Positions 9,403 through 17,903 of a DNA stretch of 64,000 nucleotides are shown in pieces; the first letter of the stretch is position 1, and each line of letters starts with the position of its first letter. Source of the DNA: Lachnospiraceae bacterium (GTDB lineage Bacteria; Bacillota; Clostridia; Lachnospirales; Lachnospiraceae). Location of the stretch: positions 18,472-82,471 of the forward strand of contig CAAGFJ010000084.1 of assembly GCA_900769115.1 (NCBI GenBank), in the 5' to 3' direction. Under the pieces are notes generated by a model. The model had not been told where the DNA came from. It made no database searches and saw only the letters and a program-made list of their open reading frames with translations. The position numbers were made by a program, and so were the translations under genes.

Positions 9403-9843
9403 ATGGTTCGGGAAGAGAATGTCAAGTTAATGAGTCGGATTGCCATTTATGAGAAAAGAAAAGGCAAGACAGAGATTCCGATGCATTGTTATTACAAGGC
9501 TGATTATGTCAGGTTGAATGCATTGAAGGCAGTGGTATATGCATCGGTTGCATTTGTGCTTCTTGCTACAATCATAGTAGTTTATCGGCTGGATGATATT
9601 TTGAGTAATATACTGAAATATGATTATAAAAAGATGGCAATGGGCATTTTATTAATCTATGGAATCTGGATTTTTGTATATTGGCTGATCGCACGGGTGA
9701 TTTATGCCAGAAAGTATGAGAATAGCAGATCGGATATTATTATCTATAATCATAACCTGAAGAAGCTACAGGAAGAAGCAGAAAAAGAAGTTGTGAAAGC
9801 AAAAGGAGGAGTAGTGATCGATGACGGCTTTATTGACTTTTAG
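9403..9843 (+). CDS. Membrane protein with two transmembrane segments, first gene of the cda operon
   Basis: About 146 residues, no family recognised. Two hydrophobic segments (about 45-65 and 78-100) are followed by a charged, probably cytoplasmic, helical tail ending in GGVVIDDGFIDF. The gene overlaps the next by 23 bases and starts a tight operon running through cdaA, cdaR and the HPr-like gene. Its position suggests a function tied to cyclic-di-AMP signalling or the membrane complex of CdaA, but this is inference from position only. Confidence 0.75.
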   Translation: MVREENVKLMSRIAIYEKRKGKTEIPMHCYYKADYVRLNALKAVVYASVAFVLLATIIVVYRLDDILSNILKYDYKKMAMGILLIYGIWIFVYWLIARVIYARKYENSRSDIIIYNHNLKKLQEEAEKEVVKAKGGVVIDDGFIDF

Positions 9844-10759
9844 AGATAACGTGAAGGCTTTTGTCAGCCGCTACGATTATATATTTACTCCAATTGGTAA
9901 GGGTGTTCTTGCATTGTGCATTTACCTTTCAATTAGTAAGCAGTTTGGATATTTTGCAGTGCTTAACAAGGGGATTTTATTGGTTTTGCTTGCCTTGATC
10001 TGTGCGTTTTTGCCCGTGGAGATTATCACAGGTATTTCGGCAATTTTGCTTATACTACAGTCCTTCAAGGTGACGATGGATGTTGCACTGCTTAGCTTTG
10101 CATTGATCATGGTGTTTTATTGTGGATATATGAGGTTTTTGCCTAAGACAGGAGTCATTGCTTTACTAGTGCCAATCTTTTATGTGTGTCATATGGTATA
10201 TGCATTGCCAATTGTGATTGGCTTTCTGGTTGGCCCGGCGGCAATTGTGCCAATGGCATTTGGTGTGATCTTATATTACTATGAGGGTGCAGTAGCTGAT
10301 CTTGTGAAGGTACTGGCTGCTACAACGGAGGATGATGATGCGGTTCAAGGCTTTCAGTATGTATTAGCAGAATTATTAGAGAATAAGGAACTTCTGTTGA
10401 CAATTGTTATATTTGCAGTTGTTATGCTTGTTGCATATCTGATCCATCGTTCATCATTTGAACACGCCTGGATGGTATCCTTTTTAGTAGCAGGAGTGTT
10501 GAATATTGTGTTGTTTTTAGTCGGAAGTGTTACACTATCGATAGAGATGTCAATCGGGGCAATCCTGGTTGAAAGTGTTGCAGGTGTATTGATTGCAGTA
10601 TTATGTCAATTCTGGAAAGGTGTTGTGGATTACCAACGTACAGAAGTATTGCAGTTTGAAGATGATGATTATTACTATTATGTGAAGGCGGTTCCGAAAC
10701 TGTCAGTTTCGGAGTCCAATAAGAATGTGAAACATATTAATTCCAAGACTCATAATTAG
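9821..10759 (+). CDS. Polytopic membrane protein upstream of cdaA
   Basis: A 312-residue protein with about eight to nine hydrophobic helices and a cytoplasmic acidic, tyrosine-rich stretch near the C terminus (EDDDYYYYVK). I do not recognise a named family. The start overlaps the upstream gene, and cdaA follows after 16 bases, so it is translated as part of the cyclic-di-AMP operon. It could be a partner or regulator of the CdaA-CdaR membrane complex. Confidence 0.8.
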   Translation: MTALLTFRDNVKAFVSRYDYIFTPIGKGVLALCIYLSISKQFGYFAVLNKGILLVLLALICAFLPVEIITGISAILLILQSFKVTMDVALLSFALIMVFYCGYMRFLPKTGVIALLVPIFYVCHMVYALPIVIGFLVGPAAIVPMAFGVILYYYEGAVADLVKVLAATTEDDDAVQGFQYVLAELLENKELLLTIVIFAVVMLVAYLIHRSSFEHAWMVSFLVAGVLNIVLFLVGSVTLSIEMSIGAILVESVAGVLIAVLCQFWKGVVDYQRTEVLQFEDDDYYYYVKAVPKLSVSESNKNVKHINSKTHN

Positions 10760-10775
10760 ATGGAGATGTTAACAG

Positions 10776-11651
10776 TTGGATCAATTAGTGAATTTTATTA
10801 AAACTTATTTTGACTGGTTCTATATTCCGCGTGTGACAATTACGGATGTGATTGAGATTGTGATCATTGCAATCTTGATCTATTACATTATGGACTGGTT
10901 TAAGAAGACCCGGGCATGGACGCTGATCAAAGGTATTTTGGTGTTGCTGTTGTTTACAGGTATTGCCATGGTTTTTCAGTTTAATACAATTTTATGGATA
11001 TTTAAGAATACAATTAGTGTAGGTGTTATTGCGGTTATTATTATTTTTCAGCCGGAATTTCGTAGAGCATTAGAGCAGTTAGGACGTAAGAATTTTATAT
11101 CTTCTTTATTTACAACAGATGATTCTAAGTCAGGACGTGTATTAGACCGCAAGATGCTGAATGAGATTACAAAGGCAACATTTGCCATGGCAGAGGTTAA
11201 GACTGGGGCACTGATTGTGTTAGAACAGGATGTTCGGCTTGGTGATTATGAGAGAACAGGTATTACGATTGATGCGGAGGTATCGAGTCAGTTGCTGATC
11301 AACATTTTTGAACATAATACACCATTGCATGATGGTGCTGTATTGATTCGGGATAATCGGATTGCCAGTGCAACCTGTTATTTACCATTGTCAGATAATC
11401 TGGATATCAATAAGTCGTTAGGAACCAGACATCGTGCCGGAATTGGTGTCAGTGAGGTGTCAGACAGTATTACGGTTATTGTGTCAGAGGAGACCGGTGG
11501 AGTATCACTTGCCTATAATGGAATGCTATATCGGGGCTTGACAAGAGAAAACTTCCCGAAGAAGATAGAAGAATTAAGTAATAATGAGCCAATTACCAGA
11601 AAAATGAAATGGTGGAAAGGTCTTGGTAAACATGAAAAATCGAATTCTTGA
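10776..11651 (+). CDS. cdaA: Diadenylate cyclase CdaA
   Basis: Makes cyclic di-AMP from two ATP, a messenger controlling potassium, osmolyte and wall homeostasis. Three N-terminal transmembrane helices (to about residue 90) precede the DAC domain, which carries the two family motifs LHDGAVLI and GTRHRAGIG. The length of 291 is typical. The start is a TTG preceded by GGAGATG. The cdaR reading frame begins inside its 3' end, the usual arrangement in Firmicutes. A glmM gene often follows cdaR; here an HPr-like gene does. Confidence 0.95.
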   Translation: MDQLVNFIKTYFDWFYIPRVTITDVIEIVIIAILIYYIMDWFKKTRAWTLIKGILVLLLFTGIAMVFQFNTILWIFKNTISVGVIAVIIIFQPEFRRALEQLGRKNFISSLFTTDDSKSGRVLDRKMLNEITKATFAMAEVKTGALIVLEQDVRLGDYERTGITIDAEVSSQLLINIFEHNTPLHDGAVLIRDNRIASATCYLPLSDNLDINKSLGTRHRAGIGVSEVSDSITVIVSEETGGVSLAYNGMLYRGLTRENFPKKIEELSNNEPITRKMKWWKGLGKHEKSNS

Positions 11652-12861
11652 TCATTTTGGATTGAAAGTGTTATCGTTAATTATTGCAATTGTGATATGG
11701 ATTATTGTTGCAAATGTGGATGACTATACAACAACAAAGCAGATTTCCGGAATACAGATTGAATTTATAAATGGAGATGCCATTACAGATAAGAACAAAG
11801 TATATGAAGTACCGGATGGAACAACGATTGATATTGTTGTGAAAGGACGTAGAAGTATTGTTGAGAAGCTGACGAATGAAGACTTTAAAGCGGTAGCGGA
11901 TCTGTCGAAGATGTCGGTAACGAATGCGGTAGCAGTGAATGTATCAGCGGTCAGCAGTTATGTATCGAAGGAACTTACCATTTCTTATACAGACAATGCT
12001 GTTAATGTTGCAGTGGAGGATAAGTTAGAAAAGCAGCTTCCGATTACTGTGCGTGCCAATTCGGAGGTGGCAGATGGATATGCAATTCGTAATAAGACTG
12101 CATCTCCGAATCTGATTACAGTGACCGGTGCAGAAAGTGTTGTGAATACGATTGAAGAGGTTGTGGTTGATGTAGATGTGAAAGGAGCAAGTTCCAGTCT
12201 GTCTGCATATGCAACACCGATTTTCCTGGATAAGGGTGGAAAAGAGATTGATTCTTCCAAGTTTGATTATGATGTGAAGGAAGTACAAGTTTCTGTAGAG
12301 GTTCTTAAGACAAAGGAATTAACGGTACGTGTTAAGACGACGGGAGAACCCAAAGAAGGGTATGCGATTGCCAGTGTAGATTATCAGCCAACCAGTATCT
12401 TAGTAGTAGGAGAGGCATCTGACCTGGCAAAAGTAGATGAGCTTGTGATTGATGATATTGATGTTACAGATATGGCAAAGGATTTGGAGACCCCAATTAC
12501 ATTAGCGGATTATCTGCCAAGTGGCATTACCCTTGCGGAAGACACGCAGGAGGTTATGGTGAAGGTAGCCATTGAGAAGGTGGAAGAGAAGATACTGGTG
12601 ATCAATGCAGATGAGATCAATATTGTAGGTAAGTCGGATAGCTTGAATTATGATTTTACGCAGAACATCAGTTATACTTTGAAAGTAAAGGGCTTAAGCA
12701 AAGATCTGGAGGATCTTAAAGTAACGAATTTGATTCCGAGTATTGATGTAACGGGTTACGGAGAAGGAACCTATAAGTTCATGGTTAATTTCAAAGAGTT
12801 GAAAGGAATTGAAATATTAGGTGATGTTGAGACTGAGTTGGAGATTACACAGGTACAATAA
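11632..12861 (+). CDS. cdaR: CdaA regulatory protein CdaR (YbbR-domain protein)
   Basis: Membrane-anchored regulator of CdaA with one N-terminal transmembrane helix (about 8-27) and an extracytoplasmic array of about four YbbR repeats. The repeats show as recurrent KELTVRVKTTGEPKEGYAI-like and LPITVRANSEVADGYAI-like blocks, each followed by a PxxIxVxG segment. The ATG at 11632 is favoured over an in-frame TTG at 11623 and lies 20 bases inside cdaA. About 409 residues. Confidence 0.93.
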   Translation: MKNRILDHFGLKVLSLIIAIVIWIIVANVDDYTTTKQISGIQIEFINGDAITDKNKVYEVPDGTTIDIVVKGRRSIVEKLTNEDFKAVADLSKMSVTNAVAVNVSAVSSYVSKELTISYTDNAVNVAVEDKLEKQLPITVRANSEVADGYAIRNKTASPNLITVTGAESVVNTIEEVVVDVDVKGASSSLSAYATPIFLDKGGKEIDSSKFDYDVKEVQVSVEVLKTKELTVRVKTTGEPKEGYAIASVDYQPTSILVVGEASDLAKVDELVIDDIDVTDMAKDLETPITLADYLPSGITLAEDTQEVMVKVAIEKVEEKILVINADEINIVGKSDSLNYDFTQNISYTLKVKGLSKDLEDLKVTNLIPSIDVTGYGEGTYKFMVNFKELKGIEILGDVETELEITQVQ

Positions 12862-12884
12862 GCAGAGTAGGAGGAGGGATTATT

Positions 12885-13151
12885 ATGGTAGCACAAAAGA
12901 TTGTGGTTACCGAACCTTCTGGTTTGCATTTACGTCCGGCAGGACAGTTATGTGAGTTATGTCTGCGATTTGAATCTAAGATTCAGATTAAGAAAGGGTA
13001 TCAGACGGCAAATGCAAAAAGTGTGTTAGGGGTATTGGCGGCCAGAATTCAGCAGGGGGATGAGATAGAGATTATATGTGATGGTACGGACGAGCAAGAA
13101 GCAATGGAACATATTATCAAAGCATTTCAGGATGGATTTGGTTTGCTGTAG
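12885..13151 (+). CDS. HPr-family phosphocarrier protein
   Basis: An 88-residue HPr-fold protein. The active-site block SGLHLRPAGQL contains the histidine phosphorylated by enzyme I, and AKSVLGVLAAR contains the regulatory serine phosphorylated by HPr kinase in Firmicutes. Both sites are kept, so it may be a working PTS carrier, not a Crh-type protein, which lacks the histidine. The ribosome site is GGAGGAGGG. It is the last but one gene of the cda operon, an unusual place for ptsH, which is normally next to ptsI. Confidence 0.85.
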   Translation: MVAQKIVVTEPSGLHLRPAGQLCELCLRFESKIQIKKGYQTANAKSVLGVLAARIQQGDEIEIICDGTDEQEAMEHIIKAFQDGFGLL

Positions 13152-13202
13152 GTATAGAGTTAGTGAATGGAAAGTGCGTATTATAGTTGGAGGTGGTATC
13201 TT

Positions 13203-13931
13203 GTGAGAGCGGAATCACAGGAAAAGGTTGCACAGTTACGGCAGATTGTTGCAGAGAGTGATAATATTGTATTCTTTGGAGGTGCGGGAGTGTCCACGGA
13301 AAGTGGAATACCGGATTTCCGTAGTGTAGACGGCTTGTATAACCAGAAGTATAAGTGTCCACCGGAAGTGATGGTTAGCCATAGTTTCTTCCGGCAGCAT
13401 ACGGATGAGTTCTTTGAATTCTATAAGAATAAGATGATCGCATTAGATGCAAAGCCGAATGCGGCGCATAAGAAGCTGGCACAGTTGGAACAGGAAGGTA
13501 AAGTTCGGGCGGTGATCACGCAGAATATAGATGGTCTGCATTATGCCGCAGGAAGTAAGAAAGTATTAGAATTGCATGGAAGTGTACATCGCAACTATTG
13601 TGAACAGTGCGGTAAGTTCTATCCGGTAGAATATATTGTAGAATCCGAAGGCGTACCAAGATGTGAGTGCGGTGGAATTGTGAAGCCGGATGTTGTGTTA
13701 TATGAAGAAGGACTTGATTATGAGACAATGCAGAAGGCAGTACAGTATATTAAGGATGCAGAAGTATTGATCATTGGAGGTACATCACTTGCGGTATATC
13801 CGGCAGCAGGATTCATTGATTATTTCCACGGTAAGCATTTGGTAGTGATCAACATGGATCGTACGGCGAAAGATGTGCATGCAGATCTGTTGATCCGGGA
13901 GAAGATTGGCGAAGTATTTGAACAATTATAA
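13203..13931 (+). CDS. NAD-dependent protein deacylase (sirtuin, CobB-like)
   Basis: About 242 residues with the full sirtuin signature: GAGVSTESGIPDFRS for NAD binding, TQNIDGLH, the catalytic histidine in LHGSVH, a four-cysteine zinc site (CEQC and CECG), and GTSLAVYPAAGF. It removes acyl groups from lysines using NAD. The GTG at 13203 sits nine bases after TGGAGGTGG, a better start than the in-frame ATG at 13167. It converges with the AraC-family gene, the two coding regions overlapping by six bases with no terminator between them. Confidence 0.93.
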   Translation: MRAESQEKVAQLRQIVAESDNIVFFGGAGVSTESGIPDFRSVDGLYNQKYKCPPEVMVSHSFFRQHTDEFFEFYKNKMIALDAKPNAAHKKLAQLEQEGKVRAVITQNIDGLHYAAGSKKVLELHGSVHRNYCEQCGKFYPVEYIVESEGVPRCECGGIVKPDVVLYEEGLDYETMQKAVQYIKDAEVLIIGGTSLAVYPAAGFIDYFHGKHLVVINMDRTAKDVHADLLIREKIGEVFEQL

Positions 13932-14681
13932 GTTGTGTTTGCCAAGTGTGGTAGACCGGAGTGCATTGGAACGATATTGACTGGGTGTAGTACCGGTTTG
14001 CTTACGGAAATTTTCTGTAAAATAGCTTTGGTTTGGAAAGGCTAGGGTGGAAGCAATCTGTGAGATACTGTAGTTGGAGTAAGTTAGCATATTCTGAGCT
14101 GTTTCAATCTTGGTAGATAGAATGTAACTGCTGATTGTACTACCGGTTTCTTTTTTGAATAATTTAGAAAGATAAGCAGGACTTAGGTGAACGTGAGCAG
14201 CTAATGTATCTATGGTAATTCGGGTATGTAAATGATCGTAAATATAATCCAGGCATTCAGCAATCTGTTTGGAACAGATTTTTTTCTTGCGAAGGGAACG
14301 CATACGTTTGGTATAGTCTTCGCACATGACTGGATGCAGATCTGAGACTGCTTTTGCAGTTTTGCAGGAATCTGCTTTTTGAATATAGAAGTCGCTAAGA
14401 CTATAAGCGGCGGATAACTCCATGCCGCCTTCAATACAATAACGGGCTACGAGAGCAGTTGTAATAACAAAATGAAATTTCATATTCTGTAGAGGATTCA
14501 GAGAAAGGGTTCCAAGCCCTGCTTTATCCATCAAAGGTTCGAGACATAGTTCTCGGACCTTTTTTAGATTTCCGGATTTGATAGCATCATAAAATTCTAA
14601 TTCTGGGTTGTAAGGGGCCCGCAAGATATCATTTTCTCTTTGTACAAATTCTTTGTAGACAAGTTCCTTATGAAGCGACAT
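13926..14681 (-). CDS. AraC-family transcriptional regulator
   Basis: A 251-residue regulator with a C-terminal pair of helix-turn-helix motifs (HVHLSPAYLSKLFKKETG and ASTLAFPNQSYFTENFRKQTG), the classical AraC/XylS pattern. The N-terminal about 140 residues form an uncharacterised sensing region, not an obvious cupin. It is divergently placed from the GH5 gene, 179 bases apart, and most likely controls it in response to a sugar. Its 3' end overlaps the sirtuin gene on the other strand. Confidence 0.88.
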   Translation of the reverse strand: MSLHKELVYKEFVQRENDILRAPYNPELEFYDAIKSGNLKKVRELCLEPLMDKAGLGTLSLNPLQNMKFHFVITTALVARYCIEGGMELSAAYSLSDFYIQKADSCKTAKAVSDLHPVMCEDYTKRMRSLRKKKICSKQIAECLDYIYDHLHTRITIDTLAAHVHLSPAYLSKLFKKETGSTISSYILSTKIETAQNMLTYSNYSISQIASTLAFPNQSYFTENFRKQTGTTPSQYRSNALRSTTLGKHNL

Positions 14682-14860
14682 AGTAAAATCTCCTTGGTGT
14701 GATTGATGAAATTTATATTATTTTTTTGGTAAAAATGACTTGTTTGATTATAGCATGAAAACGACATATTGCACAAGAAAAAGATATAATGGATTAAAAT
14801 AACATGGTATAACTTTTATTACAATAAAGTGAAGAGTCTTAAGACCGGAAAGGAGGAAGA

Positions 14861-15886
14861 ATGAAATTAGAATGTGGCATTAATCTGGGAGGATATTTAT
14901 CGCAGTGTGAACATTCAATGAAACATTATGTGACATTTATACAGGAAAGTGATCTGAGACAGATTGCGCGATGGGGATTTGATCATGTTCGTCTTCCCAT
15001 TGATTATGAAGTGCTTGAAGATGAAGAGGGGAATACTCTTGAAGAAGGATATGCTGTGATCAAGGGAGTTCTGGAATGGAGTAAACTTTATGAATTGAAT
15101 GTAGTGTTGGATCTGCATAAAGCATATGGATACGATTTTAATGATGCGGGAAATAATGAAAAGAATAACTTATTTTCAAATGAATCTTTGCAGCAACGTT
15201 TCTTAAACTTATGGGCACAGATTGCAGTGCATTTTGGACGCTATGATAACGTTGCGTTTGAATTATTGAATGAAGTGGTCGAAAAAGAGAATGCACAGGC
15301 GTGGAATAATTTGATTAGAAAGACAGTAACAACGATTCGTCAGATTACAAATGATACGCCGGTCATATATGGTGGTATTCAGTGGAACAGTGTTAAGACA
15401 TTGAAGTTATTGGAAGTACCAATGGATTCTAACACGATATTTACGTTTCATTTTTACGAACCGCTGTTATTTACTCATCAGAAGGCGCATTGGGTAGAAA
15501 CGATGGATAAAAATAAGACAATTGTATATCCGGGACAGATGCAGGATTATCGTAAAGAATCCGAAGTGTTGGGATATCAAGGGGAAGTAGTGATTAAGTC
15601 GCATTCGAATACAATGGGGGAAGAATTTATACGAGAAATGGTCCAGGAAGCAGTTCAAGCAGCGGCAAATGCAGGTGTAGGTTTATATTGTGGGGAATTT
15701 GGTGTTATTGATCAAGCTCCGTTAATTGATACATTAAGATGGTTCAAGGATGTGAATACAGTATTTCGTGAGAATCATATTGGCTGCGCTGTCTGGAATT
15801 ATAAGGGAATGGATTTCGGTTTTGTGGATGACCATTATAGTCTGATCAGAGGAAAGTTGCTCGATCTGTGGACGGATAGGAAGTAA
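14861..15886 (+). CDS. Cytoplasmic glycoside hydrolase family 5 enzyme
   Basis: A 341-residue (beta/alpha)8 glycosidase without signal peptide, so probably acting on imported oligosaccharides. Clan GH-A landmarks are HVRLPIDYEV, LDLHKAYGYDF, the acid/base in ELLNEV (E138), FHFYEP, the nucleophile in YCGEFG (E279) and CAVWNYKGMDFG. The likely substrates are beta-linked glucans or mannans. The GGAAAGGAGG ribosome site is strong. The divergent AraC gene is the probable regulator, and a strong terminator follows. Confidence 0.88.
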   Translation: MKLECGINLGGYLSQCEHSMKHYVTFIQESDLRQIARWGFDHVRLPIDYEVLEDEEGNTLEEGYAVIKGVLEWSKLYELNVVLDLHKAYGYDFNDAGNNEKNNLFSNESLQQRFLNLWAQIAVHFGRYDNVAFELLNEVVEKENAQAWNNLIRKTVTTIRQITNDTPVIYGGIQWNSVKTLKLLEVPMDSNTIFTFHFYEPLLFTHQKAHWVETMDKNKTIVYPGQMQDYRKESEVLGYQGEVVIKSHSNTMGEEFIREMVQEAVQAAANAGVGLYCGEFGVIDQAPLIDTLRWFKDVNTVFRENHIGCAVWNYKGMDFGFVDDHYSLIRGKLLDLWTDRK

Positions 15887-15978
15887 AGAACAGGAACACA
15901 AAAGTGTCATGAAAGGGAAGAAAGAAATATAAGAAAATGAAAGGTATTCCCAGAGTGTTAGCAATGGGGTGGAACAGA

Positions 15979-16017
15979 AAGGATAATGTAGCAGAAATGC
16001 TGTATTATCCTTTTTGC
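15979..16017 (+). terminator. Strong terminator after the GH5 gene
   Basis: A 15-bp stem (15979-15993 with 15998-16012, two G-U pairs) capped by a GAAA tetraloop and followed by TTTTT is a textbook intrinsic terminator. Its T-run merges into the first arm of the interspersed repeat that follows. Confidence 0.88.
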
Positions 16018-16135
16018 TTTATAGGAAAGTTTGTCCTATAAAGCAAAACACACTCTGCGAAGGATGCGCACCTGTGGAGAAGAAGATAATTGATTCACAA
16101 TTCCCCAGGGGTGCAAAAGAGTTGCAAGTGGCTCT
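16013..16135 (+). repeat. Interspersed palindromic repeat, copy A
   Basis: The element begins with a perfect 14-bp hairpin (16013-16026 with 16034-16047, loop AAGTTTG). It continues with a conserved core including GAGAAGAAGATAATTG and TTCACAATT, and ends with a second small hairpin (AAAGAG/CTCTTT). A second copy is at 35671-35775. Most of the 430-base gap between the GH5 terminator and the LysR gene is this element plus the LysR box. Confidence 0.8.
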
Positions 16136-16178
16136 TTGTTCTGTATGAAGTAGTCTGCTTGATATTTTGTAACAAAAT

Positions 16179-16199
16179 GATATAAGCATAGCTTATATC
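16179..16199 (+). promoter_or_regulatory. LysR-type box upstream of the LysR gene
   Basis: A 9-bp inverted repeat, GATATAAGC and GCTTATATC around ATA. Its core, ATAAG-N5-CTTAT (16182-16196), has the T-N11-A form of LysR operators. The same core occurs twice before purA, suggesting autoregulation by the adjacent LysR protein. Confidence 0.65.
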
Positions 16200-16319
16200 T
16201 TGGAAAAGGTTCAAAATACAAGAAAAAATGTCGAAAATTGCATTTTACCCCTATACAAACCACAGTATATAGTATATAATAAGGCTATGGGAAATCTATT
16301 AGATATAAGGAGAGATTAT

Positions 16320-17216
16320 ATGAATGTCAATCTGGAATACTATAAGATTTTCTATCATGTAGCCACCGAGCTTAGCATTACTGGTGCTGCAAAGAAGCTC
16401 TGTATATCACAACCTGCCGTCTCCCAAGCTGTGAAGCAGCTCGAGCAGGGATTAGGGATTGAGCTTTTTACCAGGCGTGCGAAAGGTGTCAGTTTAACCC
16501 GAGCTGGAACTTTGTTGTATTCTTATGTCGGGAATGGCTATGAGACGATTCTTGCAGGCGAGACACAGCTTGCCAAGATGATGAATCTGGAATATGGAGA
16601 GGTGCGTATCGGAGCCAGTGATATGTCCTTGCAGTTCTATCTGCTTCCTTATCTAGAGCAGTTTCATCAGCTATATCCAGAGATTAAGGTTACTGTAACC
16701 AATGCCCCAACGCCGCAGACCATTGACCACCTGCATCAGGGACGTATCGATTTCGGGGTCGTGACCAAGCCTGTAGAAGTCGATTCTAAGTTTGATATTA
16801 CTTGTGTCCGCAAGATTCAGGATGTGTTTGTGGCAGGGGATAAGTTCCGTTATCTGAAAGGTAAGAAGTTAGATTACAAGGAGTTATCTACATTGCCTCT
16901 CATATGCTTGGAAGGCGATACGAGTACAAGGAAATATGTAGATAGCTATTTGGAGGAGAAGAAGGTATCTGTTACCCCGGAATTTGAACTTGCAACAAGT
17001 GATATGATCGTGCAGTTTGCAATGCGTAATCTGGGAATTGGGTGTGTTGTGGAAGATTTTGCTAAGAAGCAGATCGATAGTGGAGAATTATTCCGGTTAG
17101 AATTTAAGAATCAGATCCCGGAACGGGATATGTGTCTGCTGACCGATCAACGCTCTACAATGTCTGTAGCAGCAGCTAAGTTGTTGGAATTACTTAGGGA
17201 AACGAGTACCAATTAG
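16320..17216 (+). CDS. LysR-family regulator, candidate regulator of purA
   Basis: A 298-residue LysR regulator. The N-terminal winged helix (MNVNLEYYKIFYHVATE, then GAAKKLCISQPAVSQAVKQL) is followed by a periplasmic-binding-like effector domain. The ATG at 16320 follows AAGGAG with good spacing; the frame is open 40 codons further upstream, but that part is non-coding leader carrying the operator. It is followed by a DUF1292 gene and purA. Matching ATAAG-N5-CTTAT boxes before this gene and before purA suggest direct control. The effector is unknown. Confidence 0.92.
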   Translation: MNVNLEYYKIFYHVATELSITGAAKKLCISQPAVSQAVKQLEQGLGIELFTRRAKGVSLTRAGTLLYSYVGNGYETILAGETQLAKMMNLEYGEVRIGASDMSLQFYLLPYLEQFHQLYPEIKVTVTNAPTPQTIDHLHQGRIDFGVVTKPVEVDSKFDITCVRKIQDVFVAGDKFRYLKGKKLDYKELSTLPLICLEGDTSTRKYVDSYLEEKKVSVTPEFELATSDMIVQFAMRNLGIGCVVEDFAKKQIDSGELFRLEFKNQIPERDMCLLTDQRSTMSVAAAKLLELLRETSTN

Positions 17217-17319
17217 AGAACCGATAGCACAATAGGAAGCTATTAACGTCTTGCAGCGTGGCATGATCAGAGAATCTTAGAAGGGCACAATGTAAGCGGA
17301 TAGTGAATAGGAGGATAAG

Positions 17320-17592
17320 ATGGAGTTGAATAACACATTTAAGTTAGTGAATGAAAAGGGTCAGGAGATTGTATATGTTGGATTAAGCGTGGTAGAGAAT
17401 CCGGAGAATGGACAGCGTTACCTGATCTACACAGAGGCTGATAATGCCAGGGAAGAGACTGGTAAGCAGGTTGATCTGTATGCTTGTGTATACGGTAAGG
17501 AGAACGGAAGAATCGTATTAGATCCAATTACAACGGAGAAAGAGAAGACCTTGATCAAGACATTTATTGAGAAGAATATTAAGGTTGCATAG
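17320..17592 (+). CDS. DUF1292-family protein
   Basis: A 90-residue acidic protein of the DUF1292 (YrzB-like) type, recognisable from the N-terminal block NTFKLVNEKGQEIVYVGL and the ENGQRYLIYTE strand pair. The function is unknown. It has an AGGAGGATAAG ribosome binding site and a hairpin terminator after it, so it may be transcribed alone or with the LysR gene. Confidence 0.8.
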   Translation: MELNNTFKLVNEKGQEIVYVGLSVVENPENGQRYLIYTEADNAREETGKQVDLYACVYGKENGRIVLDPITTEKEKTLIKTFIEKNIKVA

Positions 17593-17625
17593 TTAATCTA
17601 ATTGGAAAACCTTTCTTTAATATTA

Positions 17626-17677
17626 GAGCAGCTATCCTTTGCGTAGAATGGGAATGTGAAGGTGGCTGTTCTTTTTT
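17626..17677 (+). terminator. Terminator after the DUF1292 gene
   Basis: GAGCAGCTA pairs with TGGCTGTTC, extended by CCTT/AAGG after one bulged base, and is followed by TTTTTT. The stem lies at 17626-17639 with 17659-17671. Confidence 0.65.
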
Positions 17678-17748
17678 GTATATGATAAGACGGAGAGCGA
17701 TTCGTGTTTTCCTGATATATAGAAAACTTATGGAGCGATCTTTTAGGT

Positions 17749-17783
17749 ATAAGCTGTACTTATGAGATATAAGTGCAGCTTAT
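17749..17783 (+). promoter_or_regulatory. Tandem LysR-type boxes upstream of purA
   Basis: Two exact ATAAG-N5-CTTAT boxes stand side by side at 17749-17763 and 17769-17783, with centres 20 bp apart (two helical turns). The two boxes are also near-perfect inverted copies of each other, so the whole region could fold as a 15-bp hairpin with loop GAGAT. No T-run follows, so it is not a terminator. The same box lies before the LysR gene. Confidence 0.65.
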
Positions 17784-17903
17784 GGCTAGCATTAGAAATA
17801 TTGATTTTACTTATGCCTTGAATTGCAGTATACTAAACGAGTGTGATGAAGGGCAATTCTGTCTTCATTTACAATATATATGGTCAAAGAAAGGGTTATG
17901 CAC

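Noticed and set aside
17749..17783. Hairpin before purA as a terminator or purine riboswitch
   Set aside because: No T-run follows and no purine aptamer consensus is seen. The two exact ATAAG-N5-CTTAT boxes explain the symmetry better.
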